64,000 nt of DNA from Ilyonectria destructans. Lineage: Eukaryota > Ascomycota > Sordariomycetes > Hypocreales > Nectriaceae. Made by a program: the position numbers and the translations under genes. The notes under the pieces are model-generated. The model saw only the letters and a list, made by a program, of their open reading frames with translations, was not told the origin of the DNA and ran no database searches. Of the stretch, positions 20,034 to 31,985 are shown in pieces. The first letter of the stretch is position 1; each line of letters starts with the position of its first letter. Where the stretch lies: the NCBI GenBank assembly GCA_020740775.1, contig JAHEWK010000040.1, positions 205,964 through 269,963 on the forward strand. Reading direction: 5' to 3'.

Positions 20034-22174
20034 AAAGCTATTTATTAAATTCTGACCTGAATGAATTTCTTTTTAACTAGCTATTTATATATAAATCTTA
20101 GAATTTTGCAAATTAAGGGGACTTTTTGCAAGTCAGTGACCCCCCCTAGGGAGCGGAGCGACGGCGGGGGGGCCGGATTAGAGGCGCCCACCAGTAAGGC
20201 TTAAGAAAGTGATTATTTCTGTCGGAAAGCTAGCGTGGCACTCAGATGACTTGATGTGTGTGTATTGTCTGTGTTTTTTTCCCATTGCCCCTATTGTGAT
20301 CGCTTGAGTGTATATCTGTCGACTAAAAGTGGGGGCCTGAGGTATCTGCCCCGATAGGCGGTCTCAACCCTGGAGGTCACCACATAACCACCCGATCGGA
20401 TGCTTTGTACATAATCCAATCTAACAATTTCATCCTTCTAGAAATGGAATTTACATATCTAACCCCCCTCCTTTAATACTTAGCCTCTTTAATAATTATT
20501 AGGAAGTAATAACTTCATTCATTTATGAGTGGAACCACCTCCTTAAAACATATAGCTTATAGACGGCCTCATAGACGGCCTCGTACACGGCCTCGTCCCA
20601 CTTCGCCGTCGTCATATACGTCGTAAGAAAGTGCGCCCTAGCCCCATGGGGCCTAGTGGTACACGGTTGTCGTATACGGATTCGCTACATCGTGACTTGG
20701 GCTGACCCGCTTTTCTGCTGACCGCCTGCCCGATTGAGCGCGCTCGCCGCCATCGTCCACCGTACACGTCCGACCCCAGTAGGCAAGAAGAGGTTTCCAG
20801 TTGGAAGCACGTGGGTTGCGGCCACGGGGCCAACGCACGAAACGAATCGATGACTAGGCCCCCGATCTATGCTCGCGATGGAAACCCCAAAGAGAGCATC
20901 GAGCGACAGCTTTCGACTCTGAACCAGTGGAACGACAATACCGCGCGGGGAAGTAGTGCTATCAAATGGATATGGAACCGAGTACAGTAGTCATAGAAGC
21001 TGTACATCATGTGCAGCCCCGAAACAGGTATCACTCGCATGACTACTCCCATCCAAGAGAGTCAGCCATACACTCATCCATTGATTCATACATTCAACGT
21101 CGAGTGAGATGACAGGAAAGTATCCATACAACTACAAAATCCCCTCTCTCCTCATCCTGGCTCACTTCATCCCTTCGTGGGCATGACAGCTGTATCGTTG
21201 CGACATAATTTCTTTTCCTCTTTGACGTCAACCACCTCTGTTAATTATCACTGATGGGGTTTCGTTTTTCCTGGACACACTGGGCCTGCGGAGCCAGCAT
21301 TTCTCGTCGTTGCAACTGATGCGAGCACTCATTGGAAGGAGTTTACTGAAGTTGCCATTGCTTTGTGTCGCGATGAGATTGCACGTCATAACACTCAACT
21401 ATGGACTGGGCGGAAGAGAGGGTGGGTGTTCTGCTGATTATACATGCCCGTTGCTGAATACTCGGTCCACCCATTGTTTCTGGAGATGTAGGTAGGCATG
21501 AATTGAGAGTAATGAGATCTGAAGCTGGATGCCTTTTGCATTCAGCATGGGACCGGATCTTAGGAGACCCGTGTGACATCTCTAATCTCACATGGGCAAC
21601 CTGTAGCTTCTCCTCTATGCTGAGTCTCTGCTTTACCTCCGCCTTGAGTTGAGACCTGGGTAGATCTAATTGTTCAGCTGTGTAATTGTTTTGGGTCTGT
21701 AGTTCATCAATTCGAGAGGTAAAGCTGACTGCTCCGTTTTCGATGAGCCCTGGCAAAGTTAGCTCTCTCTTTGCAATACATGAGGACTTTACAACTAACT
21801 GCTCGTGGGACGATAACCTTCAAATGCCATTGAACCAATTGCTGACATGGAAGAAGAACAAGAATTCCCCTGGTACAAGGTTTCAAATGAGGAGGATGGT
21901 CCAATCAGTGACAGCCACAGAACTTAATATCGGCGTGGGTCCCCGATGAACCCAATAATTCCTGCACGTGTTCGGCAGAAAGAAAGAGGTGAAATAAGAT
22001 TAGCCAGGGCTAGTCTGCCTTATGGCCTTGCTCCACAACCCCGAACCGAGTCATACCGCTCTTCGCAACTCCTTGCGCTAGGACTTGCTACTAGTAGCTG
22101 AGAAGAAGGGCAAAAGGGGGGCAAGAAGTTTGCTACTAGTAGGGGTGGCTACTAGTACCTCTCTTCAGCTACTA
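20034..22174. other. Non-coding or decayed stretch
   Basis: No recognisable gene. 20034-20150 is AT-rich, followed by a short GC-rich block (about 20140-20175). At 20561-20597 there are three and a half copies of an 11-13 bp unit containing ACGGCCTC. On the minus strand, 21756 down to 21540 reads as a short heptad-like coiled coil (SRIDELQTQNNYTAEQL), preceded upstream by SSFETLYQGNSCSSS. This may be the relic of an unknown regulator. Confidence 0.4.
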
Positions 22175-25002
22175 CCCGTTGGCATTGTGGGGCAAGCCGC
22201 CTATCAACCTCGTCCCGAGGTTGGTCCCAAAAACCCTTGTCATCCCCAAAAATCGTTGTCACCCAAATTTCGGCGCTTAATGCGGTGAAATGGACCATTT
22301 CAAGATTATGATCTTTCAGACTTTGCGACACAGTCATTAGAAAAGGAATATGACTGCAATGTAGCTCATTAGAAAGCCCTCAAATAGTTGAAAATGATGT
22401 TATTTATAGATAATAGTAGAAATCGCATTTCCAGCTTCAATTGAGCCGCCCGTTCAGAGGGGCATTTTCAAGCCGCTGTTATGACCCTATTATGATGATG
22501 TTGCCCTCGTAGCCTCAATAGCCTGTTGCCAACGCAACTATCTCATGACGTTCTTAACACGTTGATAACCCGATATCCTTGGTATTGTGACGGGAAGTTG
22601 TGGTAATGTGAGGTTATCGTCACCCGAGTCATCAGCTGGATCCAAGGGATCCAAAGGCGGCGAGGAGGTTATCCCCAATGGCGTTCCTAAGCCCACAACA
22701 TCATCACCGCCTTGTTCATCGATGCCGATGAGATCGATATCATCATCATCATCTTGGAACGGCCCGAGGCCTCGAAATTCGACCTCATCGTCGCTGTCTG
22801 GCCACGCACTTTGATCCATCGCGATGATCGGTCTTGAAGCCCGTTGGGCCTGTTCTTGGGCTTCGAGAAATGCCCTCTTTGGTGTTTAGCTGAGAATATC
22901 GTTGTGTTCCTTCCTTTGAGCCTGGAAGTCTAGAAATCGGGTGCGGTTTTCGGTCTCATCGAGCCACTGATTCCAGGTTAGTCTTGGCAGCCTTGAGGAT
23001 ACACGTGACTCGTTTTCTTCTCTCCAACGAGCCTTCAGCGCCTTCATCTCATGAAGAATGATAGTCCGGGTTGACCGTAGTTGTGAACGCTGTTCCTTGA
23101 GATCTGCGGCTGCTAAGGCTGCCTCGTGTTGAGCCTGAATATCAGGAAATCCAACACTTGTGATAAAATCACCTTGTGTCCTAACCCGGGCGCCGGGTCT
23201 CTTCCTCTTGCCATATTTCTCTATACGGCTAAGCCGGTCTACCCTGACAACCTCACGTTCTCGGTCCATGACGGCTGCCTCAGCAATGACGTTGCGGACG
23301 TTGGTGATAGCTTCTAGAGTCGGTGAGCTCATAATCTCCTGGTAACGCTCGAAGATGCGTTCCATCTGATCCTGTGCATCTTGGAAGCGAGTCTCCCTAG
23401 GCAGCAGCTTCATAATAGAGGGATGGATCGCTTTTCGCTGTTGCCGTTGCTTACTGAGGATGCGGCTGATCACAGGCGCAGATGACGTTGGCCAAATACC
23501 GGATTTTTCGAAGCCTGACATGATGTTATGTCTCGTGAAGCTAGCTCTGTATACTGGCTTAAATGCAGTTGCAAATTGCAAGCGGTTGAATCCTAAGTTG
23601 CCCTCTTGAATAGATGCTCGAAGTTCCTTTTGATGTGCATTCTTAAGAGGCTGAAACACACTGACATCAAGCGGTTGGGTAAGGTGTGTTGAATGTGACG
23701 GCAGGATGCAGATCACGATATCAAATTGAATATAATATTCAATGAACTCAAAGCCTAGATGACCAGAGAAGCCATCGATGACAAGAAGGCGGTATATCTT
23801 ATCAGATTCCTCATGAATCGCTGGAGGCGCGGCGAGCTGGGGATGTGGGTAGATAGCATCACGAAGCCACTCATCACAGCCAAACCAGTCAGTCAGAGAG
23901 ATCCCTTTTTCTTTGACTTTTGTAGAAGAAATCCAGGAAAATGCATTAAAGGAATGAAGCCATTCGAAGGTGATCTGTTGGTTGCTGAAGCCGGTGTCTG
24001 ACTGTGCAAACCACATCCCTGGAATAGCATCAATGGAGGCCCAGGACTCTGTTGGTAACGCCTTGAAGATAAGCCAAGGAGGGATGCTAGTCCCGAGGGC
24101 ATTTCCGGCCCCAATTTGCGTACAAGACTCGCGGTTCGATGGATCGACGACTTCAGGGCGTTGCGAGCGGGTTGTGCGGCAGATGAGGACCTGATGCATT
24201 CTCGAAGGCATCCAATGCGAATACCACATTCATCTTCATTCCAGATCTCTGAAGGGCCGATATTATGATCGTAGATAACATCTTTTAGATCAGAGAAGAA
24301 CTTCTCGATATCTTCAACATCAGATGCTTCGAAGGCTTTACGCGCCTTATCCACAGCCTTAAGGAATGTCTTTCGAAGCTCTAGATGACGGGCACGGAAT
24401 CTAGGATACCAATTCTTTGATAAATGAGTTTTTTCAATCCCTCTAGAATGCAGGAATCCTAGGGCAGGAGCTTCAACTTGTGACTTTTCAGCTGGAAAGC
24501 CGGATTTTTCTAGCCACAAGATGAAGGCAACTAGAGCTGCATCTTCTGCGGCTGTCAGAGTCGTAGGCCGGCCGCGACAGAGGGGGGGATTGTAGGATGA
24601 GGAAGTCGAATTGGTGATCTTTCGAATGGTCTCTCTTGAAGCAGGCAATTGGGTTGCTAAGGCACGCGTTGAGGGTGTTGAATTCATGGCTTTTGCAGCT
24701 CTTCGGGTGTTGTAGGGCACGTTTGGATTGACCGCTGCAAGTACGTTCCTTCTTAGCTCGGCCCGGAATTTATCCGGTGTGTTCTTAAGAGGCTGTTTAT
24801 GCCTAGAAACAGTGTGTCAAGGAGGCATTTTGAGGTTGCGCGATGATTACTTGAAAATCGTTAATTTAGGTGTGATTTTGGGTGTGTTTTGGTAACGGTG
24901 AGGCAAAAAGTGGGTGACAACGATTTTTGGGGATGACAAGGGTTTTTTGGGACCAACCTCGGGACGAGGTTGGTAGGCGGCTTGCCCCACAATGCCAACG
25001 GG
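22175..25002 (-). mobile_element. pogo/Fot1-type DNA transposon, complete but inactive
   Basis: A 2828-bp element with about 91-bp terminal inverted repeats: 22175-22265 and 24911-25002, starting CCCGTTGGCATTGTGGGGC and differing by one substitution and one indel. TA lies outside both ends. Within each repeat, CAACCTCG and CGAGGTTG form a small hairpin. The minus strand carries the transposase, which has at least three lesions. Confidence 0.93.
22538..24828 (-). pseudogene. pogo-family DDD transposase with two nonsense codons and a frameshift
   Basis: The N-terminal helix-turn-helix region includes RGRPTTLTAAEDAALVAFIL and LSKNWYPRFRARH. The catalytic aspartates are in NEDECG, LLVIDGFSGHLG and HLTQPLDVSVFQPLKNAH. 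The lysine/arginine-rich and coiled-coil C-terminus ends in an acidic tail (DQSAWPDSDDEVEF). Lesions: (1) the natural start MPP at 24828 is followed by TGA at 24817-24819 where CGA would continue into HTVSRHKQPLK; (2) a one- or two-base indel near 24200 between IGCLRE and QVLICRTT; (3) TAA at 22886-22888, after NDILS, where CAA would join the tail. Both nonsense codons are C-to-T type. Confidence 0.88.
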
Positions 25003-26397
25003 TAATAATAGAAGAGTAGGGGCATAAAAAGGCGTGTGATAGTCCATCAAGCTATGCCAACATCTAGGCGAGCGGTAAGGTGATGGATTACGTGGGTGAC
25101 GTGTTGAATCGTCAGCATCGGAGTTTGTAGAAGCTAGCGATGTAAAAAGCGCAATTGCTTGCCGTGCTCCAGCAAGAGAAGAATTCCTCATTTGGGACAC
25201 GACAATCTTCAGGGGTTTCTAACGGCCTGATCCCTGCCTCGCACAGCAATCCCAAAAGAGTGCGCTACTAAGTATCTGGCGACCGGCATACCCGGAGGCG
25301 TCCAGGTCAACATTGCAGGGGGGCCGGCTAGCAGACAGCCCGTGGTGTGTCGAGGACAGCAGTAAGAGAAAATGCCCGTTTGGACTTGGTTATATTATAA
25401 ATATCTATGATATCGCAGCCCCTTCAGCCTCTTACAATGGTATATCCAGTCCGCATATCTGAACGCAGAGTCTCAAGTACGTCCAACCCGATGATTCCTG
25501 GCTCCCAGGCTCTCGATACCCGTGGCTTGAACGCCTTTTTCCACAGCAGACAAGACCTGTCTTGGTATTGAGTCATCTCCAGATCCAAACGCGAAAAACA
25601 AGCTATGACAAACGGACAATGACAAAGGGACAAGACGGCGGTTTCATCACTCTGCGTAAGGCTGAATGCCCAACAGTACCTTCGTCAATGCCCCTTCAGC
25701 TGCCCCGACGATTCCCTTCGCCGAAACTTATTTTGTGGGGACACTTTGGCGGCGTGACAATCTGCCTTGGAGCGAAGTTGAGCCCGGTGAGCTGGGCTGA
25801 GTACGTAGGGGACAGATGTTGGTTCGTGCTCGGAAAAGTTCTAGAAATTGCAGCCCCTCGGAAATACCCGTCGAGGTTGGTAGGCGGCTTGCCCCACAAT
25901 GCCAACTGGTATTCATTCTCGACTCAAGTCATTCTCACCCAAACAGTGACATTGTTCCTGGCGTTAAGGAGAGGGAAGACTGGTGTTTACGGACAAGAAT
26001 CACTCTTTCGTGAGGAAGCGTCACAATCTATCAAGTAAGATCGGACAAACTCCAAACCTGGGCTGACATTCCTATGCATGATTATGGATGCTTGTGGCTA
26101 AGAGAATGGCACTAGCAGCATGGCTAAGTGTGCAGCGCAGAAGCTACTGGTAACCCTCCAGACGAAGCCTATATTACATTCACGTCCCGAACCCAACCGC
26201 TCTCTCTGATCCCAGGGGCCGGGCTGATGGGCGAAGCCATCCAGATGAGGAGCTATATATACCTGACAAACAACACTTGGACTTAACAGCCACCAGACGA
26301 GACACCACACCGGGAGCAGCCCCATCATCCTAGGCTTGTGTTTTTTTCACTTTTTTTTTTGACCATTGCGGCTTGATGAATCATTACTCCCTTGGCC
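25003..26397. other. Intergenic, with a solo transposon end
   Basis: No confident gene. A minus-strand frame at 25424-25633 (WEPGIIGLDVLETLRSD) looks protein-like but is not recognised. Just upstream of the TBC gene there is a T-rich tract (26338-26360) that may be promoter sequence. Confidence 0.4.
25871..25909. repeat. Solo end of the 22175-25002 pogo family
   Basis: The sequence CGAGGTTGGTAGGCGGCTTG, running on to CCAACTGG and then TA, matches the right terminal repeat of the pogo element, with CTGG instead of CGGG at the tip. No partner end was found upstream, so it is a relic or the scar of a rearranged copy. Confidence 0.7.
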
Positions 26398-28791
26398 ATG
26401 TCTGTTCCCGAGGACTCCCCAACTGCCACCCGCCAGAATCCCCCCTTCTACGGAAATCGTCTACGAGAAAACGACGACAGCCCCGTACCTACCGCATCAA
26501 CTAGTGACACAGTGCCATATGCCTCACCGTTGGCCTCGCCGCTCGCATCCTCGCGCGTCCACATCGTGCCGTTCGGCTACGCCTACCGTCATAATTGTGA
26601 ACCATCGGACAAGTCACTCTCGCAGCTGCCGCCCTCGCCCGACTTGTCCAACAGCTCCCGATTTATCCTGCAGCAGCCGGCATCCAGCCCAGCTTTCCCG
26701 TTTGAACCCCCGCCGTATATACCCTCGCCCTTTGCCTACGACGCGGCCAGGACACCCTCCAACTCCCGAAACCACTCTCCGACATCCACTTTAGCCTCTA
26801 AGCCGTCGTGGGCCAACCTGCGCTCCTTTGATAGCCCGTCCATGCCCATGGAGAACTTCTCGTGGCCGCGGAAGCCGAGTATCCGCCAACCAATCACAAA
26901 CGCGGCAAAGCCCTGGGCCGTCCCAAGCGCCCTGGCTTACAACTACGATTTGGCTGACCTGGGCGTGGAAGTAGGCTCTCCCCAGTACCATCTTGGGCCA
27001 TCATTGCATCCAAGGGACCCTTCAGTCCCTTCCTGCCACTCCTCCCCGACTTACCATTCAGTTCTCTCGCCGCCAGCCAATGACGTGTATGAGCCCCAAC
27101 CGCCCCGAACTAGGACCACCAATGATGCGACATGCTCTGCCGTACGGCCGCCCTTGAGCTCCACCAATGACGGTTCGGCGTCCCCTGGTACTGTCCTCGC
27201 CCCTTGGATGAGTGGTGAGGAGCTTCATTCGAGCTTTCGCTCCCAGCTCACCAAGCCCACTGCTCCGGGCACCACCGTCACGGCGCAAAGCAGCGCCTTG
27301 GCTAGAGAGAGCTCCGGCAGCTCGCTCTATTCCAGTCTCGACGGAGACGAAGAGCCGGAGACAGAGGCTGACAACGAGGCCAACCCTGACATCAACGAAC
27401 CCAGCCTCGAGAATGTTATGGGCATGTACGAGAAGGGCTTCGACGACGACGGCGACGACAACGAATCAGACCACGACAACATTATGAATGCCCGCCCGGT
27501 CACCTCGGTGTCGGACATTGAGCCGTGCCGGAGCTTCATTAAACCCACACCCCCCGTCATCCCTGCAGCACCCGCCGAGCCCGAAGATCCCGGCTCTCGC
27601 GATCGATATGGCTTCAAGAAGGAGAACCAATATGTCACACGGCAACAATATGAGACGTGGAACGCCAGTTACACCAAGTACCTAGCCCGTCGACGGAAGA
27701 AGTGGGTCGCCTACCTCAAGGACAACGCTCTCATGACGGACCACCCCAACCGATTCCCCCCTCCAAGCGCGAAGACAGAGCGGTTTGTCCGTAAAGGCAT
27801 TCCCCCTGAATGGCGTGGTGCGGCTTGGTTCTACTATGCGGGCGGGCCGGCCATTCTTGCCAAGCACTCGGGCCTTTACGACAAGCTTGCGTCGAAACGG
27901 GCAGGGAATGTTGATGCTGAAGCAATCGAGCTTGACTTGCACCACACGTTCCCCGATAACATTAAGTTCAAGCCGCCTGGTGGAGTGCAGATAGCGTCGA
28001 GAAGCACTTGGGGAAGCCAATCCACCCTGATAGATTCAATGCCCAGCTCAAGCCCAGCGCCACCGCCCAACATGGACGGGGAGCCGCCTATCATCACCTC
28101 GCTGCGCCGCGTCCTTCACGCCATTGCCATCTATAACCCGCGGATAGGTTACTGTCGGGGCTTAAATTTTCTGGCGGGCCTGTTGCTCCTCTTTGTTGAG
28201 ACGGAGGAGCAATGCTTCTGGCTGCTCAATGTCATCACCCTCATCTACCTCCCTGGGACGCACGCCCCGAACCTAGAGGGCTCCATGATAGACTTCAGAG
28301 TGCTTATGGCGGAGCTGCGGATCGCAATGCCTAAGGTCTGGGCCAAGATTAAGCTGGAGGCGGACCCCAATTCTCGGCTACCGACCAGCAATTCGACCCG
28401 ACTCACCCGCTCACCATGTAAGGACCTATCTCGCATGTCAACTGACCAACTCCCGCCCACTACTCTGTGCATGGCAGCGTGGTTCAGGAGCTGCTTCATC
28501 GGCACGCTCCCCATTGAGTCGACTCTTCGAGTGTGGGACATGTTCTTCTATGAAGGCTCCAAGACTCTATTCTGCATCGCACTGGCGATCTTCAAGCTCG
28601 GCGAGAGCGAGGTCAAGGCAGTGTCTGATCCAGTGGACATATTTGGCGTGGTTCAGGTGATGCCGCGAAGATTAATCGATGCCAACGCGCTGATGGAAGG
28701 TAGCCTTAAACGACACAATGGCTTTGGGCATCTAAGCCAAGGCCAGATCAACGAGCGCCGCCAGGAACACCGGAAGGCATGGCTTTCTTGA
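26398..28791 (+). CDS. TBC-domain (Rab GTPase-activating-like) protein
   Basis: TBC proteins stimulate GTP hydrolysis by Rab GTPases and control membrane traffic. The start is the ATG at 26398. The first ~400 residues are Ser/Pro-rich and probably disordered, with an acidic patch (DGDEEPETEADNEANPD). The TBC domain begins at about residue 460 with IPPEWRGAAWFYYAGG, which holds the arginine finger (IPxxxR). It continues through RRVLHAIAIYNPRIGYCRGL and ends around LPIESTLRVWDMFFYEGSK. The catalytic glutamine of the YxQ motif is replaced by arginine (CGG at 28156-28158), so activity is doubtful. The stretch 28418-28477 is a 60-nt GTAAGG...GGCAG segment with a CTGAC branch-like site. It is in frame but probably an intron, and removing it restores a normal TBC join (SP-SWFRSCF). 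The spliced product would be 777 residues. Confidence 0.9.
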   Translation: MSVPEDSPTATRQNPPFYGNRLRENDDSPVPTASTSDTVPYASPLASPLASSRVHIVPFGYAYRHNCEPSDKSLSQLPPSPDLSNSSRFILQQPASSPAFPFEPPPYIPSPFAYDAARTPSNSRNHSPTSTLASKPSWANLRSFDSPSMPMENFSWPRKPSIRQPITNAAKPWAVPSALAYNYDLADLGVEVGSPQYHLGPSLHPRDPSVPSCHSSPTYHSVLSPPANDVYEPQPPRTRTTNDATCSAVRPPLSSTNDGSASPGTVLAPWMSGEELHSSFRSQLTKPTAPGTTVTAQSSALARESSGSSLYSSLDGDEEPETEADNEANPDINEPSLENVMGMYEKGFDDDGDDNESDHDNIMNARPVTSVSDIEPCRSFIKPTPPVIPAAPAEPEDPGSRDRYGFKKENQYVTRQQYETWNASYTKYLARRRKKWVAYLKDNALMTDHPNRFPPPSAKTERFVRKGIPPEWRGAAWFYYAGGPAILAKHSGLYDKLASKRAGNVDAEAIELDLHHTFPDNIKFKPPGGVQIASRSTWGSQSTLIDSMPSSSPAPPPNMDGEPPIITSLRRVLHAIAIYNPRIGYCRGLNFLAGLLLLFVETEEQCFWLLNVITLIYLPGTHAPNLEGSMIDFRVLMAELRIAMPKVWAKIKLEADPNSRLPTSNSTRLTRSPCKDLSRMSTDQLPPTTLCMAAWFRSCFIGTLPIESTLRVWDMFFYEGSKTLFCIALAIFKLGESEVKAVSDPVDIFGVVQVMPRRLIDANALMEGSLKRHNGFGHLSQGQINERRQEHRKAWLS
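28418..28477 (+). other. Probable in-frame intron of the TBC gene
   Basis: Exactly 60 nt with GTAAGG donor, CAACTGACC branch-like site and GCAG acceptor. Translating through it inserts 20 residues of non-family sequence (CKDLSRMSTDQLPPTTLCMA) in the middle of the TBC domain. Confidence 0.75.
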
Positions 28792-29214
28792 TTTGACTAG
28801 CCGGTATTGCGTCCGCACTATTCCCTCTTGTCTCTCCGACTCTATTCTTCTCGATTGCCCATGATACCTTCTGTGGGTTGCTGTTTTTATTGTTTCTCTG
28901 TGTCTCCAAAAAGAGAGGGGGTCGGACCAGCTTTGGGGAGTTGGAATGGGGCGGGATGGAAGGGAACCCAAAAAGAAGCCTGTTTTCACACTTGATGAAG
29001 ATTGTTTACGGCTGTATTGTGAAAACAACCAAAAGCACTATACAACCAAAATGCTTTGGTCATTCGACATGAGGAGGCTGCTCCCATATAATGGTGAAAT
29101 ATGGATCGTGCGGGAGAAAGGCAGTGGATTGGTTTATAAAGATAGAGGAACTCACATGTATGATAATAAGCGAGCTAGCCAGACAAGCGAGCTAGCCACC
29201 TAACAACAAGTTCA

Positions 29215-29849
29215 GCAATATACAACACCATAAAACAACAAGTCCCTCTCTTCAAATGCCTCACACAGTCAGCAAACCCACAAATCTTCTCCCCCACAGG
29301 GAAGCACCGGAGGCACTTGAAGGGTGATCCATCGCGCTTCTCGACAGGACTTGGCATCCACCGATCCCACTCAACATCCTCCAGCTCGGCCCTGCTGTAT
29401 TTACGATAGCAGAACATGCAGGTGAGGATTGGTAACGTCCTTGTCTCATGAAACGCCTTGTAAAAGTCCTGGACCGTCTTCACCTTCCTCTCGTGGGGCA
29501 CAGGCGCACACCATTCCTGTCCGTGCGAGAGTCGCTCCTTCTCCGCAAACTCTTCGTCGAGCGCCCCTAAGACGCTGGTGAGATCCCCCGCCTGTTCTTC
29601 CTCGTCCCTCTCTCGGCGGACCGCGGCCCTCTTGCGCTTTGGCGCTGGCTGATCAGTACGGCCAGAACCCGCTCTCTTCCTTCCCAGCTGCCGACTCGGC
29701 CCTGCAGGAGGAGCACCGTCCTCCGCCGCATCCTCGGCCTCGCCGGCGACTTGGCCGAACGACTCCACTGTCCCGGTCGGGCTATTCCTATATAAGATTC
29801 GATTGCAAGCAAACGCGGTTTCTTTTTTTTTTCTTTTTATGAATTTCAC
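29215..29849 (-). pseudogene. Fungal Helitron helicase, N-terminal fragment
   Basis: The reading CMFCYRKYSRAELEDVEWDR, then SPVEKRDGSPFKCLRCFPVG and CADCVRHL-like FADCVRHLKRG, matches as remembered the cysteine-rich N-terminus (DUF6570-type) that precedes the Rep/helicase region in fungal Helitron proteins. It is preceded by a basic stretch (PAPKRKRAAVRRERDEE). The match stops after about 200 codons and no Rep or helicase domain follows. It lies close behind the TBC gene, in opposite orientation. Confidence 0.6.
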
Positions 29850-30278
29850 AGACTTTAGGTAACAGCTCGCTCTTCTCTCAGCTTCTTTCTGAGGCAGTAC
29901 TTGATTTGTGAGGGATATTCTTTCAGGAAGCGAGTAGAATCGGCCCTGTTGGAAGGCACAGGCCTAGCGCTATAGTACATGACAACTGTTGAAAAGATTG
30001 GTGGTTCCACCCCTTTTGCATAGTGGTGCTATGGCTAAATCCAACAGGCCCAATAGCATAGTGTTATCATCTTACGCCTAGCTGTGGATGATAGGGGTGA
30101 GAGACGGGAAGTTTAAGATGGAAATATGAGACCGAGCAGAAATAGGATATGTCATAATCACGATAGTAGCTAATAATACTCCCAAATACCCTACATCACG
30201 TGTAGAATTGACCCCTATGTCTTTTGAACCCATCAAGGCCATAATCATCTGCTTACGATGAATATCATAAGCATGCCA

Positions 30279-31420
30279 TCACTTCTTGAGGATATCCCCT
30301 TTCCTGAAGGTCCAAATCGAACCGTCGACACAAACGCGGCTGTACCCAAGCACGCCCTCAACTAGCGCCAGGATGACGGACGGGGTAACAAGGAACGGGC
30401 TCCTATCCTCGTCGTCCACGGCCAGGGTCAGCCGGTCATATTGGAGGCCGCTTCCGAAGGCGGCAGGATGGAGGTTGACATCTACCACGCCGTGCTGTGC
30501 TCCGAAATCAGGGTTAGTTTTTGTGTCAATCTCTAGGACCCCGAAATACATAGGTGGCGGGATAAATTTGGGGCTTGTTTCCATACCTTATCCGGGCTGT
30601 TATGATTTGCTTTGCACCACTGCTTCAGATACTCGGACAGGAAGACAAGAGTCTGCGTATGCGAGCACTCAACCTCTACCTTGGTTCGGACGCCAGCGTA
30701 GAGGATGAGGTAGTAAGGGGGCTTGGCCAGAAGCTGATCGGGCTTAGGGAGATCGTTGACGTTGGGGATCTTGGTGATTGTAGGGCCGGCAGTATGTGGC
30801 GGAAGATCGGTGGGAGACAAAGCCATAGCGGCGTCATTGTAGAAGCCACGTGAAACGCCGATAGTGCCCGATCCTTCAGCCTGGGCGGGAGCAGAGGAGG
30901 TGGGGTGGTGGGTTAGTTGGAATACCGCTGGAATCTGATTCTGGAATATGGAGATAAGCTCGCTTGTTGGCGGCATGATTTCGTTAGGTAGGTAGATGAT
31001 GAAGGCGTCACGATCTTTAGACCAAGTCGTAGAAGGTTTTGAGGACTCGCCCATCTTGAAATGCCTCTGTTAGTCCTAATGCAAAAACAGCCACTTCTTA
31101 TATGCCACCACTGTTTCTTAAAACTCACCTCTGGATATGCATCGATCTTACCCCGCGACTTCAACCCCTCTGCCAATCCGTCTTCCATGCCCGACTCTAG
31201 CAGGTCCCTCAGCGCCTGCGTCCAAGACGCGACGCAGTTTGCCAAAGCCCTAGTGGCCTCTTCCCTGTCGCTATAGAAGCCTTCGTGTACCTTCACCATT
31301 GTCGACCAGGGCATCGACACGGAAACATCGAAGTTGTGGCGCGAGCGGAACCACGCCAGATTGCGCTGGAGCATGCAATCAGGCGAGTCCCAGTGGTCGC
31401 GGATGGCCATGCGGACTCGA
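30279..31420 (-). CDS. Unrecognised multi-exon protein
   Basis: Three exons close in phase: about 31129-31420 (MAIRDHWDSPDCMLQRNLAW, ends DAYPE), 30587-31066 (starts RHFKMGESSKPSTTWSKDRD, includes PPYYLILYAGVRTKVEVE) and 30279-30530 (IDTKTNPDFGAQHGVVDVNL, ends KGDILKK). An upstream exon near 31501-31600 (FVPEFALQETNTPTI) is likely, but its start codon and phase are not resolved. No domain, signal peptide or membrane segment is recognised. Conserved-looking sequence and good splice sites argue for a real gene. Function is unknown. Confidence 0.6.
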
Positions 31421-31844
31421 ACGGGGCTGATTCATGTAGTTGTCAGTCATGAGCGGCGGCAGGATGGTGGAAGGAAATTGCGAGTCTTGTTGTGACTTAC
31501 AGGGCCATTGCGTGAGGGAACTTGGGTTCGTGATAGTAGGGGTGTTGGTTTCTTGCAACGCAAATTCGGGAACGAAACAAGGTCGGGGTCTTAAGTGTGG
31601 CACATAGAGAGAAGGAGAGAAGGAGGAAGCGTCATTATATGCTTCGATCTATTGCTAGCTGATTTCTCTTTCCTTCTTGCGTCTCTGCTGATATGTAACC
31701 CTGGAGGAGCTTCATGTGAAAGATACCTAGCAGGGAACATCAAAGCTGAGGACCAATGTCTGAGCCCCTTCACTTCACCTGCACCTCCAGTGCTCCTCCC
31801 TGATGACCTCGTATCAATGCTTATGTGCCCTTTTTGCTCCTTTA

Positions 31845-31985
31845 CAGATGCCCTACTTGTTTAGTCAATCTGAAGTCATGTCTTACCCCGATTTAGTAAG
31901 CATTGCGATAATATTAAGTTTAAAATGTTTAGCTCGCCTTCGCATAGCGACCGGTGTTTTAGGCGCAGTCCTAGGGAGGGTGTAA
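31845..31985. repeat. Direct duplication, copy 1
   Basis: About 140 bp that recur 273 bp downstream (32118-32258). Where the copies differ, this one often has T where the other has C (for example AGTCAATC versus AGCCAATC, and TTTAGTAAGCATTGC versus TTCAGCAAGCACTGC). Confidence 0.7.

Noticed and set aside
22587..22814. Plus-strand Ser/Pro-rich frame opposite the pogo acidic tail
   Set aside because: It is the antisense of GAT/GAC-rich codons, not a gene.
26366..26794. Pro/Arg-rich plus-strand frame overlapping the TBC N-terminus
   Set aside because: It is an out-of-frame reading of the low-complexity TBC N-terminal region.
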